Shown here: piece by piece, positions 1-8,244 of the stretch | How positions within the stretch are numbered: the first letter of the stretch is position 1 | Layout: the number at the start of each line of letters is the position of its first letter | The notes under the pieces: generated by a model | Seen by the model: only the letters and a program-made list of their open reading frames with translations | Told to the model about the DNA's origin: nothing | The model's database searches: none | Source: Bacillota bacterium | GTDB lineage: Bacteria > Bacillota > Clostridia > Lachnospirales > Lachnospiraceae | Length of the DNA: 58,635 bases | NCBI GenBank assembly: GCA_023458035.1 | Contig: JAEXAX010000023.1 | Coordinates: 1-58,635 of the forward strand | Direction of reading: 5' to 3' | Program-made: the position numbers and the translations under genes

Positions 1-1
1 G

Positions 2-790
2 TATAAGGACGGGAAAGAGATCAAATACACGATCAAGGAAGATAAGATCGAAAACTACAAATCTGAGATCACAGGTGATGTGGCAAACGGCTTTATGGTG
101 AAGAATACCAACATTGAGAAAATTTCCGTACCTGTCCTGAAACAATGGGTTGGCAAGCCGGATGATAAGGTGGAAGTAAAGCTTCTTGCAGACAATGTAG
201 AAAAAGAAGCTGCAATCTTAACAGCTGATACAGGGTGGAAGCATGAGTTTATAAATCTGCTCCGATATGACGAAAATGACGGCCATGAGATTATCTACAC
301 TGTTTCCGAAGTAAAAATTGACGGATATACGACAGGCATTTCAGGAACGCCCCAAGACGGTTTTACTATTACAAATACTATTACAGGTAAGGTGTCTGTA
401 CCGGTCACTAAGAAATGGATTGGAATGTCAACCGACAGTATTATCGTCAACCTGTTTGCTGACGGTAAAAAGATTGACAGTCAGAAGCTGTCAAAGGGGA
501 ACCATTGGCAATATACTTTTAAGAATTTAGAACAATATAAAAATGGTAAGGAAATCAAATATACAGTTGAAGAAGAAAAGATATTTGGATATTCCGCCAC
601 CATTAGCGGCAATGCAAAGGACGGATATATTATCATCAATGTTAAAAATACACCACCTAGTAAGCAAAAGCCGCCGAAGACAGGGGATACATCTAATAGA
701 GGCTTCTTCGCCGGACTGTTGGTATTATCCGGATCTCTTCTGACGATCGCTGGATTGAAACGAAGAAAGGAGAATCAAGTTGAAAAGTAG
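2..790 (+). CDS. Cna-B repeat surface protein, 3' end (5' truncated by the window)
   Basis: The frame is open from the first bases, so this is the C-terminal 262 residues of a longer wall-anchored protein. It carries the end of one Cna-B domain and two complete ones (fragment residues about 38-125 and 127-213). Each has a Lys-Trp strand, a Tyr-Thr-Val-x-Glu strand and a closing Ile-Thr-Asn-Thr-like strand, the pattern that in this family supplies the Lys, Glu and Asn of an intramolecular isopeptide bond. The end is a sortase signal: PPKTGD at residues 224-229 (Pro replaces the usual Leu of LPXTG), a hydrophobic segment and a basic tail with KRRKE. Expected role: adhesin stalk linked to peptidoglycan. 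An apparent GTG start at 80 is internal and not real. The repeats resemble, but do not equal, those of the adhesin at the other end of the window. Confidence 0.93.
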   Translation, partial: YKDGKEIKYTIKEDKIENYKSEITGDVANGFMVKNTNIEKISVPVLKQWVGKPDDKVEVKLLADNVEKEAAILTADTGWKHEFINLLRYDENDGHEIIYTVSEVKIDGYTTGISGTPQDGFTITNTITGKVSVPVTKKWIGMSTDSIIVNLFADGKKIDSQKLSKGNHWQYTFKNLEQYKNGKEIKYTVEEEKIFGYSATISGNAKDGYIIINVKNTPPSKQKPPKTGDTSNRGFFAGLLVLSGSLLTIAGLKRRKENQVEK

Positions 791-870
791 GTTTATTCTG
801 CGGCTGTAAAAGAAAATAAACTATGAAGTAGATTCAAGGCAACTAAAACTGTTTTGATGAAAACGCTATA

Positions 871-909
871 AAAGGCATATGTTCAGGAAAGATCTGTTCA
901 TATGCCTTT
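871..909 (+). terminator. Weak hairpin after the Cna-B gene
   Basis: An 11-base stem (AAAGGCATATG with CATATGCCTTT) encloses a 17-base loop. It lies 80 bases after the adhesin stop codon. The T-run after the stem is poor (TTTA), so termination may be inefficient. Confidence 0.45.
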
Positions 910-1054
910 ATGGTTTAGCCGGCTGCTTGAGTTTACATTTGTCTCAAATGGAATGGTCATGGCTGCTTATTTGTTGATTTGGTTGCTGTACCTGGCAGAA
1001 ACCTATGAGTTGCTGAAGCGGTCGGATTTGCAAAGCAAAATGAAGGGGGTATAG
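902..1054 (+). pseudogene. Short membrane ORF, possible tail of a lost ABC permease
   Basis: A 50-codon open frame ends 1 base before the ABC ATPase start. It encodes one hydrophobic segment (about residues 17-32, rich in Leu, Ala, Tyr and Trp) followed by a charged tail. Its apparent ATG lies inside the hairpin that follows the adhesin gene and has no clear ribosome-binding site. Bacteriocin-export ATPases of the next gene's type normally follow a large multi-pass permease whose last helix sits just here. I infer that this is the surviving C-terminal end of such a permease after a deletion. It could also be chance coding. Confidence 0.35.
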
Positions 1055-1055
1055 A

Positions 1056-1739
1056 ATGCAGCTGCTACTTCAACATATACAAAAAATTTATCAAGACAGA
1101 TCAATAAAAACGACAGCTTTGCAGGATGTTTCACTGCAACTTTACAGTGGTGAAGATACGGTCATTTTGGGAGCCTCCGGCGCGGGGAAGTCTTCATTGC
1201 TTAGCATCATCGGTTTGTTGGATCGGAACTTTGAGGGGCAATATATGATTGATGATACGGATGTTTCGACCCTGTCGGCAGGGAAACTGGCACGGCTCAG
1301 AAATGAACTGTTCGGTTTTGTGTTTCAGGACTATATGCTGGTAGAAACAGAAACGGTGTTTGAAAATGTCAGAATCCCCCTGCTGTACTCAAGACATCCG
1401 GCTCGGTTACACAAACAAATGATTGAGGAGGCGTTGGAGTTGGTCGAGCTGGCGGATGTCGCCGGGAAGAAGGTAACGGCATTATCGGGCGGTCAGCACC
1501 AGCGAGTGGCGATTGCCAGGGCCTTGGTACATAAGCCGACCTTTATTTTGGCGGATGAGCCGACTGGTTCACTGGATTTGAAGCTGTTGGAGCGTATCAT
1601 GGAATTGATGAAACGGTATTTGAATGAAAAACATTCTATTATTATGGTAACGCATAATGAGACGCTGGCGGCACAGTATTTCAAACGGCAGATTCGACTG
1701 CATAACGGAATGGTGCTGGATGCTGCTCCTTATAAATAA
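1056..1739 (+). CDS. ABC transporter ATP-binding protein, bacteriocin-export/MacB-like type
   Basis: This is a complete 227-residue nucleotide-binding subunit: Walker A GASGAGKS at 39-46, Q-loop Gln91, signature LSGGQ at 143-147, Walker B ending in ADE at 166-168, and a switch His near 200. The short single-domain form and the LSGGQHQRVAIARAL block are typical of the LolD/MacB/SalX branch, including the putative lactococcin-972-type exporters. Its role would be to power a membrane partner acting on a peptide or lipoprotein. No intact permease is encoded next to it; only the 50-codon remnant precedes it. A GGGGG ribosome-binding site lies 5' of the ATG. It may be a relic, or it may work with a permease encoded elsewhere. 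Confidence 0.85.
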   Translation: MQLLLQHIQKIYQDRSIKTTALQDVSLQLYSGEDTVILGASGAGKSSLLSIIGLLDRNFEGQYMIDDTDVSTLSAGKLARLRNELFGFVFQDYMLVETETVFENVRIPLLYSRHPARLHKQMIEEALELVELADVAGKKVTALSGGQHQRVAIARALVHKPTFILADEPTGSLDLKLLERIMELMKRYLNEKHSIIMVTHNETLAAQYFKRQIRLHNGMVLDAAPYK

Positions 1740-1880
1740 AAAGGCTTTTATGCTTTAGTGTATCACAGAAGGGCTTGTCATATGCTGTTTACGGAAAAGC
1801 TTCATTTTCTCGAAAAATCTTATATAGATGAATCTGATAGGCGGATAGATATTTATAATATATAAACCGAAGGTGATCAA

Positions 1881-1909
1881 TTGACATTGCACCGACAGAC
1901 CGATATACT
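1881..1909 (+). promoter_or_regulatory. Sigma-A-type promoter for the LRR surface protein
   Basis: TTGACA (1881-1886), a 17-base spacer and TATACT (1904-1909). Transcription would start near 1916, leaving a leader of about 110 bases. The rest of the 1740-2028 gap shows no gene. Confidence 0.7.
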
Positions 1910-1994
1910 TGTATAAGATTAACGGTGTGTCATTGGAATGATCATGTATTATCCGTCTGAGGGAATGAGACATCAAATGTAAAGTATCGGAAAG

Positions 1995-2019
1995 GAGGGA
2001 TGCAGTCCCTCAGTGCATC
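1995..2019 (+). promoter_or_regulatory. Two mutually exclusive hairpins at the ribosome-binding site
   Basis: GAGGGA (1995-2000), part of the Shine-Dalgarno region, can pair with TCCCTC (2006-2011) over a 5-base loop. The overlapping GATGCA (1999-2004) can pair instead with TGCATC (2014-2019). The strong AGGAGG is about 30 bases from the ATG at 2029, too far unless the second hairpin shortens the gap. The two folds cannot coexist, so they could switch translation. Confidence 0.4.
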
Positions 2020-2028
2020 GAGAAATAA

Positions 2029-4362
2029 ATGAAGAGAAAATGTATCAAGAGATTGGCAGGCCTGCTGCTGGCATTCATGGTATTGCCGCAGTCTGCATTG
2101 GCTGCTCCGAAAAACAATACTGCGGAGGGAGAAATCGTCAAGACGGTGAAAACCGTTTTTGTTCCATATGTGAATGGACATCCCTTGTCAGGTTTTTCTA
2201 AAGTTCCGTCCAAAGCTCTAACGGTAAATATGGTTTACTATGACTATGCTGCCGGCTATAAGGCCGTAAATGTCAGCACAGTCGAAGGAACAGAGGCGGA
2301 TACCGGCTGCCTGGTGGCTATGCTGCCCTTTAAACAGCAGGGGGTGCAGCTGAATTATTTTGATAAAGCACAACAGGGACCGAATGAATACGGTATTAAG
2401 ATTACGGGGGCGGATTTTGGCTGGACCCCGGATAAGGAACGGCCGGTTTTTGGCGGTTTAATGTATAATCGTCCAAATTATGGAACGCCCATTTATCTGA
2501 ATACGTCCAAAGAAGTAAATCGGATCGCGGTGAATTATGCGCTCTCATATGATTTGAAGATTAATATTGCCGGTTTAAAACAAACGATTAATGATGTCGG
2601 CTTTAAGGTTTTGGATCATAACCAGGATACGGTGGCAGACAAAGTAAAAGTCGTAGATGAAGACACTGTTTTAATAGAAAACATTGAGTATAATCCTGCG
2701 AACAGTGAGCTTTGCCTGACCGGACCGATGGAACTGAAGCTGGATGTGCAGGAGCAGGAGCGGGATGTTACGGCAAAACGATCAGAGTCCAATGTGTTTG
2801 TGTTAGATCCGGATTTTCATACTGCTGTAGTAAAAGATGGAAAGGTAACGGTCGAAGTGGATCTGCGGTCTACTGAAAAATCGGCATCAAAGCCTTTGGC
2901 GGGTATTGATCCGGTGATCAGAAAGGCGATTTATGAAGACAACCCGGATATTTTGAAGCATTTTCCGCTGGATACAGCAGAAGAAGCCGGGCAGCAGCAT
3001 CTGTTGTATGAGGATCAGCTTCCCTACATCAAAAAGCTTCGGATCGACGGCAGTGCCGACCGGAGCCTGGAGCTTTCGGGTTTATCGGCCATGACAAATG
3101 TATATATGTTGATATTAAGCGGAAGCCGCAGTCAGGCGGTAGATATTTCCCAATTCCCGAAATTAGAATATTTGGAGGCGAATGATCTGGGCTACCGAGA
3201 GTTGGATCTAAGCTCTCTGAAACAATTGAAGTCAGCCAAGCTGGCCGGTAACGAACTGAACGATTCTTCTTTGACATTGCCAGAAACGGATAGCTTGGCC
3301 TGGCTGGATATATCTCGTAATCACTTTGAACGTGCTCCAAAGTTTAGTGGTGTGCCAAATTTAAAGCAATTATTCATCAATGATCAGCAGCCGAAGCTTA
3401 AGGAACTGTATGTTCGCGGTCTGCATCAGTTGACTGAGCTGCATATCGACAGACACGCATTACGTACCATAGATGTAAGAGATAATGAGAATCTGGCGCT
3501 GTTATCTGCCAATAATAATGAAGGAGACAAGGTAGGTTTGATCGAGGTGGATCTCAGTCATAATCCGAAGCTAAACGGTTTGCATCTGAAAGATAACCAT
3601 TTAACAGAACTGCGTCTGGAAAATATTTGTCTGTCAAACCTGAACCTGCATGGCAATCAGTTGAAGAAGCTGGATCTGCAGTCAGTATCATTTAGCGATG
3701 AGTTTAGCTATGCTGATCTCTGGCAGTCGGTCAAGGGGATCGGCCGGAAAAACGGTTCTCAGATCACGGTAGATATGAAAGCTTTGACAGGGGAAGAGGA
3801 TCTCAGTCGTCTGCGCTTGGCCGCCGGCCAAAAGGCGGTTTCATGGGATGCTAAGACCGGTCTGGTAACAATCACACCGGAGAGCGAAGGGGAGCTGTCC
3901 TTTGTATATGAATATAATACGAAGAATCGTAAGCCGGGAGTTCCATTTGAAACGGCTATGCCGGTTGTGGTTCATCTGACTGTTCAGCCGCAGCCGAAAC
4001 AAGGCTGGTTGCAGTTGTCTGACGGACGCTGGATTTATCTGAATGCAGATGGCAAGAGAGTTAAATCTGCATGGAAGGGAGAGTATTATCTGAAATCGGA
4101 CGGAATTATGGCAGATCGAGAATGGATTTATGACCCAAATTACGGTGCCTGGTATTATTTGAAACAAGGGGGGCGCTATGCCCGGTTGCAATGGCAGGGA
4201 GCTTACTTCCTGTTGAGCGACGGAAGGATGGCGGTTTCTCGTTGGATCTATGACAAACAGTATAAGGGCTGGTATTATCTGACTAAGACCGGCGCTTATG
4301 CGCGCAATACCGTGACGCCGGATGGTTATCGAGTTGACCGTTCCGGAAAATGGGTGCGTTAA
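2029..4362 (+). CDS. Secreted leucine-rich-repeat protein with C-terminal cell-wall-binding repeats
   Basis: This is a 777-residue exported protein. Residues 1-26 are a signal peptide (basic start, hydrophobic core, ALA cleavage site). Residues 27 to about 340 form an N-terminal region that I do not recognise. Residues about 344-560 are irregular leucine-rich repeats with LxxLxLxxN-like spacing (for example LEYLEANDL and LNLHGNQL). From about 659 to the end there are aromatic-rich repeats of the GWLQ-DGRW-YL / GWYYL type, as in choline-binding and clostridial wall-binding modules. Function is probably non-covalent attachment to the wall and ligand or host binding. The start is set by the signal peptide, although the best ribosome-binding site is unusually far upstream. 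It has its own promoter and no operon partner. Confidence 0.88.
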   Translation: MKRKCIKRLAGLLLAFMVLPQSALAAPKNNTAEGEIVKTVKTVFVPYVNGHPLSGFSKVPSKALTVNMVYYDYAAGYKAVNVSTVEGTEADTGCLVAMLPFKQQGVQLNYFDKAQQGPNEYGIKITGADFGWTPDKERPVFGGLMYNRPNYGTPIYLNTSKEVNRIAVNYALSYDLKINIAGLKQTINDVGFKVLDHNQDTVADKVKVVDEDTVLIENIEYNPANSELCLTGPMELKLDVQEQERDVTAKRSESNVFVLDPDFHTAVVKDGKVTVEVDLRSTEKSASKPLAGIDPVIRKAIYEDNPDILKHFPLDTAEEAGQQHLLYEDQLPYIKKLRIDGSADRSLELSGLSAMTNVYMLILSGSRSQAVDISQFPKLEYLEANDLGYRELDLSSLKQLKSAKLAGNELNDSSLTLPETDSLAWLDISRNHFERAPKFSGVPNLKQLFINDQQPKLKELYVRGLHQLTELHIDRHALRTIDVRDNENLALLSANNNEGDKVGLIEVDLSHNPKLNGLHLKDNHLTELRLENICLSNLNLHGNQLKKLDLQSVSFSDEFSYADLWQSVKGIGRKNGSQITVDMKALTGEEDLSRLRLAAGQKAVSWDAKTGLVTITPESEGELSFVYEYNTKNRKPGVPFETAMPVVVHLTVQPQPKQGWLQLSDGRWIYLNADGKRVKSAWKGEYYLKSDGIMADREWIYDPNYGAWYYLKQGGRYARLQWQGAYFLLSDGRMAVSRWIYDKQYKGWYYLTKTGAYARNTVTPDGYRVDRSGKWVR

Positions 4363-4465
4363 AGTGTAATAATACGGACGATTTTTCAGCGGACGATTAC
4401 GGGGAAGCGGAATTTAAACATTCACCTTCGAGGACCAAATCAGCAGAATCAGCAGAAGTAGCTAC

Positions 4466-4494
4466 TTGCCCACATATCTTCTTTGTGATAGAAT
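4466..4494 (+). promoter_or_regulatory. Promoter for the pheS T-box leader
   Basis: TTGCCC (4466-4471), 17 bases, TAGAAT (4489-4494), preceded by TTTGTGA. The same extended -10 string recurs before two other operons in the window. Confidence 0.6.
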
Positions 4495-4520
4495 ATATGG
4501 GCATATGATAAAGGCGATGC

Positions 4521-4740
4521 GGATGCAAAGTAGTCGACCGCCCCAGAGAGGATCTCATCGGCTGAAAGGATCCATGGTCAATGACGAAATTTCACATCCA
4601 AGCTTCATCCTTGAACTGACAGTAGGGGATGACGGTCTTACCCGTTACGTAAAATTAAGTGCCTGCCCGCTGTGGCAGGAAGTAGGATGGTACCACGGAT
4701 AGCTTCGTTCCTTTGTGAACGAAGCTATTTTTATATTTTT
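4521..4740 (+). promoter_or_regulatory. T-box leader, phenylalanine specifier
   Basis: The lower stem I is GGATG (4521-4525) with CATCC (4595-4599); an AGTA turn lies at 4529-4532. The specifier triplet is TTC at 4591-4593 (Phe), followed by a purine. The conserved T-box core AGGATGGTACCACG is at 4684-4697; its TGGT bulge would pair with the ACCA end of uncharged tRNA-Phe. A terminator follows: a 12-base stem at 4699-4710/4717-4728 and a T-run. By family logic, uncharged tRNA-Phe stabilises the antiterminator and turns on pheS-pheT-queA. The preceding stretch 4363-4465 shows no gene. Confidence 0.93.
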
Positions 4741-4772
4741 CAGATGGTAAAGAAATGAAGAGGAGAAGGACG

Positions 4773-5792
4773 ATGAAGGAAACATTAGAAGCGTTACGAA
4801 AGCTGGCGACAGAGCATATTCAGCAGGCGACAGATCTGAATGCCTTAAATGACATTCGTGTCAGTATCTTGGGAAAGAAGGGACAGCTGACAGATTTATT
4901 GAAGGGATTAAAGGATGTATCAAAGGAAGAACGCCCGGCGGTCGGTCAGATGATCAACACGGTTCGTGAAGAGGTAGAGACATTTCTGGAGGAGCGTAAG
5001 AGCCAGCTGGAACGCAGGCTGATGGAGCTGCGCCTGGAGTCCGAGAGCATTGACGTGACCTTGCCGGCTAAGAAGGCTGAGCAGGGGCATGCCCATCCGA
5101 ATGCCATTGCCCTGGCTGAAGTGGAAAAGATCTTTATGGGGCTCGGCTATGAGGTGGTTGAGGGACCGGAGGTCGAATATGACCTGTATAACTTTGAAAA
5201 GCTGAACATTCCGGCCAATCACCCGGCCAAGGATGAGCAGGATACCTTCTATATCAATCCGCAGATCGTTCTGCGCACCCAGACCTCGCCTGTACAGGCT
5301 CGTATCATGGAGGAAGGGAAGCTGCCGATTCGTATTCTGGCGCCGGGCCGTGTTTTCCGTTCGGATGAGGTGGATGCCACCCATTCGCCGAGCTTCCATC
5401 AGATCGAGGGTCTGGTCATTGACAAGCATGTGACCTTCGCTGACTTGAAGGGTACCTTGGAGCAGTTTGCCAAGGCTCTGTTTGGTGAGGATACCAAGAT
5501 TAAGTTCAGACCGCATCATTTCCCGTTCACCGAGCCGTCGGCCGAGGTGGATGTCAGCTGCTTTAAGTGTCACGGCGAGGGCTGTCGTTTCTGTAAGGGC
5601 AGCGGTTGGATCGAGATTCTGGGTTGTGGTATGGTGCATCCGCATGTATTGGAGATGTGCGGTATCGACCCGCAGGAGTACACCGGTTTTGCCTTCGGTG
5701 TCGGCCTGGAGAGAATCGCCCTGCTGAAGTATGAGATCGATGATATGCGCCTGTTATATGAAAATGACGAGCGTTTCTTGAAGCAGTTTTAG
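4773..5792 (+). CDS. pheS: Phenylalanyl-tRNA synthetase alpha subunit
   Basis: This class II synthetase subunit catalyses attachment of phenylalanine to tRNA-Phe as an (alpha-beta)2 enzyme with PheT. The 339 residues have the usual length: an N-terminal coiled-coil region binding tRNA (about 1-90), motif 2 from Phe195 (FRSDEVDATH), and motif 3 around 309-320 (GVGLERIAL). A CxxC...CxxC insert (CFKCHGEGCRFC) precedes the conserved LGCGMVHP block. I chose ATG 4773, with AGGAG seven bases upstream, over the in-frame ATG at 4755, which overlaps that ribosome-binding site. It is the first gene after the Phe T-box, with pheT 22 bases downstream. Confidence 0.97.
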   Translation: MKETLEALRKLATEHIQQATDLNALNDIRVSILGKKGQLTDLLKGLKDVSKEERPAVGQMINTVREEVETFLEERKSQLERRLMELRLESESIDVTLPAKKAEQGHAHPNAIALAEVEKIFMGLGYEVVEGPEVEYDLYNFEKLNIPANHPAKDEQDTFYINPQIVLRTQTSPVQARIMEEGKLPIRILAPGRVFRSDEVDATHSPSFHQIEGLVIDKHVTFADLKGTLEQFAKALFGEDTKIKFRPHHFPFTEPSAEVDVSCFKCHGEGCRFCKGSGWIEILGCGMVHPHVLEMCGIDPQEYTGFAFGVGLERIALLKYEIDDMRLLYENDERFLKQF

Positions 5793-5814
5793 AATCAGAG
5801 GAAGGGGATAAAAG

Positions 5815-8226
5815 ATGAATACATCATTATCATGGATTAAAAGCTATGTGCCGGATCTGAATGTGACGGCGCAGGAATATACAGATGCAATGACATTGTC
5901 AGGAACCAAGGTTGAGGGCTATGAAATCCTGGACAAAAACCTAGAGAAAATCGTGGTGGCACAGATTACCGCCATAGAGAAACATCCGAATGCCGATAAG
6001 CTGATCGTTTGTCAGGTGGATATCGGCAATGAGTCTGTACAGATTGTGACCGGTGCCCGAAATGTGGCAGTGGGCGACAAGATACCGGTGGTGTTGGACG
6101 GCGGCCGTGTGGCAGCAAGTCACGGAAACGGCGGCGAAAACGGAATCAAGATCAAAAAGGGAAAGCTGCGCGGCGTGGAATCCTGCGGCATGATGTGCTC
6201 CATCGAGGAGCTCGGCCAAACCAGGGAGCTGTTCCCGGAAGCACCGGAATATGGTATTTATATTTTCCCCAAGGATACACCGGTTGGCGCCGATGCTGTG
6301 GAAGTACTGGGGCTGCATGACGTGGTCTTTGAATATGAGGTGACCTCAAACCGGGTGGATTGCTACAGCGTGGTAGGTATTGCCAGAGAGGCTGCCGCCA
6401 CCTTTGGCTGCGAGTTCAAGCCGCCGGTGATTACCGCGACCGGAAACACCGAGGATGTGCATGATATGATCAGCGTCGAGGTGCAGGCGCCGGAGCTGTG
6501 TCCGCGTTTCACGGCCAGAGTGGTGAAGAATATCAAGATCGAACCGTCGCCGAAGTGGCTGCGGCAGCATCTGGTTTCCTGCGGTATTCGCCCGATCAAT
6601 AATATCGTCGATATTACAAATTATGTGATGGAGGAATACGGTCAGCCGATGCATGCCTATAACTTGGACGCCATTGCAGATCGTAAAATCATCGTAAAGC
6701 GTGCCGGTGAAGGAGAGACCTTTGTCACCTTGGATGGAAAAGAAAGAAAACTGGATGAAAATGTATTGATGATCGCCGACGGTCAGCGATATATCGGTAT
6801 CGCGGGTATTATGGGTGGAGAGAATTCCATGATCACAGATGATGCGAAGCATCTGTTATTTGAAGCGGCTTGCTTCGACGGTACCAATGTGCGCCTGTCC
6901 TCGAAGCGTGTCGGCCTGAGAACCGAAGCGTCCGGCAAGTTTGAAAAGGGTCTGGACCCGAATTTGGCCGAAACGGCGATCAGCAGAGCCTGTCAGCTGA
7001 TCGAATTGCTCGGTGCCGGTGAGGTGGTCGGCGGTATGGTTGATATTTATCCGGAAAAGAGAGTAGAGAAGCGGGTGCCGTTCTCGGCCGAGCGTATTAA
7101 TCATTTGCTGGGAACTGAGCTTTCGGCCAAGCAGATGCTGGCCTATCTAGAGCGGATTGAGATCGCTTATGATGAAGCGGCCGGTGAGTTGGTGGTTCCG
7201 ACTTTCCGTCAGGATCTGGAGCTGGAAGCAGACATTGCCGAGGAAGTAGCCAGATTTTTCGGCTATGACAATATTCCGACAACCCTGCCGGGCGGCAGCG
7301 CCGCATCCGGTCGTCTGTCGGCTAAGCTGGAGATCGAAAAGTTGATCAGTGAAACTGCCATGGCTCACGGCTTTAACCAGGCCATGACCTATTCTTTTGA
7401 GAGCCCGAAGGTGTTTGATAAGCTGTTGATCGGTGAGGCTTCCGATTACCGCAGGGTGGTGACCATCTCAAATCCGCTGGGACAGGATTACAGTATTATG
7501 CGAACTTTACCGCTGGATGGTATCCTGACTTCATTGGCTACAAACTATAACAGAAGAAATAAAAATGTCCGCCTGTTCGAGCTGGCCAATACCTATCTGC
7601 CAAAGCAGCTGCCGGTGACCGAGTTACCGGAGGAGAGGATGCAGTTTGTGTTGGCGGCCTACGGCGAAACGGATTTCTTTGTGATGAAGGGTGTGGTGGA
7701 AAATGTATTGGATAAGCTGGGGATCGGAACTGATTTGGCCTATGTGACCGAGGATAAGCCGAGTTTCCTGCACCCCGGACGCTGTGCACGCATCCTCTGT
7801 GGCGGCAAACGAATCGGCTATTTGGGAGAGCTGCATCCGCAGGCTGCCAAGAACTATGATATCGGCGAGCGCACCTATGTGGCTGTGCTGGATATGCCGG
7901 CAGTCACCGAATTTATTGACATGGATACCAAGTATCGGGGGATTCCGAAATTCCCGGCTGTAAACCGTGATTTGTCTATGGTGGTGCCGAAGAGCCTGCC
8001 GGTGGGAGAGATAGAGGCTGTCTATAAAAACGGTATCCCGTATATGGAAAGCTATCGTTTGTTTGACGTTTACGAAGGAGAGCAGGTGGGAGCCGATAAG
8101 AAATCGGTAGCCTATGCTTTGACCTTCAGAAGTGCTGAGGGAACCCTGACCGAGGAGCAGATTCAGGCATCCATGCAGAAGATCCTGACCGGGCTGGAGG
8201 CCTTGGGAATCAGCCTGCGTGCGTAA
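5815..8226 (+). CDS. pheT: Phenylalanyl-tRNA synthetase beta subunit
   Basis: An 803-residue partner of PheS. In order: a tRNA-binding EMAP-like domain (about 40-150, with KHPNADKL), the B3/B4 editing domain that removes mischarged tyrosine (about 215-380), a B5 domain, the catalytic-like core that lacks synthetase motifs, and a C-terminal ferredoxin-like anticodon-binding domain (from about 705, starting near PKFPAVNRDLS). The length is standard for bacterial PheT. GGAAGGGG precedes the ATG. It is in an operon with pheS and queA under the Phe T-box. Confidence 0.97.
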   Translation: MNTSLSWIKSYVPDLNVTAQEYTDAMTLSGTKVEGYEILDKNLEKIVVAQITAIEKHPNADKLIVCQVDIGNESVQIVTGARNVAVGDKIPVVLDGGRVAASHGNGGENGIKIKKGKLRGVESCGMMCSIEELGQTRELFPEAPEYGIYIFPKDTPVGADAVEVLGLHDVVFEYEVTSNRVDCYSVVGIAREAAATFGCEFKPPVITATGNTEDVHDMISVEVQAPELCPRFTARVVKNIKIEPSPKWLRQHLVSCGIRPINNIVDITNYVMEEYGQPMHAYNLDAIADRKIIVKRAGEGETFVTLDGKERKLDENVLMIADGQRYIGIAGIMGGENSMITDDAKHLLFEAACFDGTNVRLSSKRVGLRTEASGKFEKGLDPNLAETAISRACQLIELLGAGEVVGGMVDIYPEKRVEKRVPFSAERINHLLGTELSAKQMLAYLERIEIAYDEAAGELVVPTFRQDLELEADIAEEVARFFGYDNIPTTLPGGSAASGRLSAKLEIEKLISETAMAHGFNQAMTYSFESPKVFDKLLIGEASDYRRVVTISNPLGQDYSIMRTLPLDGILTSLATNYNRRNKNVRLFELANTYLPKQLPVTELPEERMQFVLAAYGETDFFVMKGVVENVLDKLGIGTDLAYVTEDKPSFLHPGRCARILCGGKRIGYLGELHPQAAKNYDIGERTYVAVLDMPAVTEFIDMDTKYRGIPKFPAVNRDLSMVVPKSLPVGEIEAVYKNGIPYMESYRLFDVYEGEQVGADKKSVAYALTFRSAEGTLTEEQIQASMQKILTGLEALGISLRA

Positions 8227-8244
8227 AAAGAAGGAAGTAAGAGT

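Noticed and set aside
4466..4702. 78-codon frame between the LRR gene and pheS
   Set aside because: It is made of T-box leader sequence, including the specifier and T-box core, and has no protein features.
4920..5645. 241-codon open frame on the minus strand opposite pheS
   Set aside because: It lies wholly within pheS, has no ribosome-binding site, and its sequence follows from the codon use of the sense gene.
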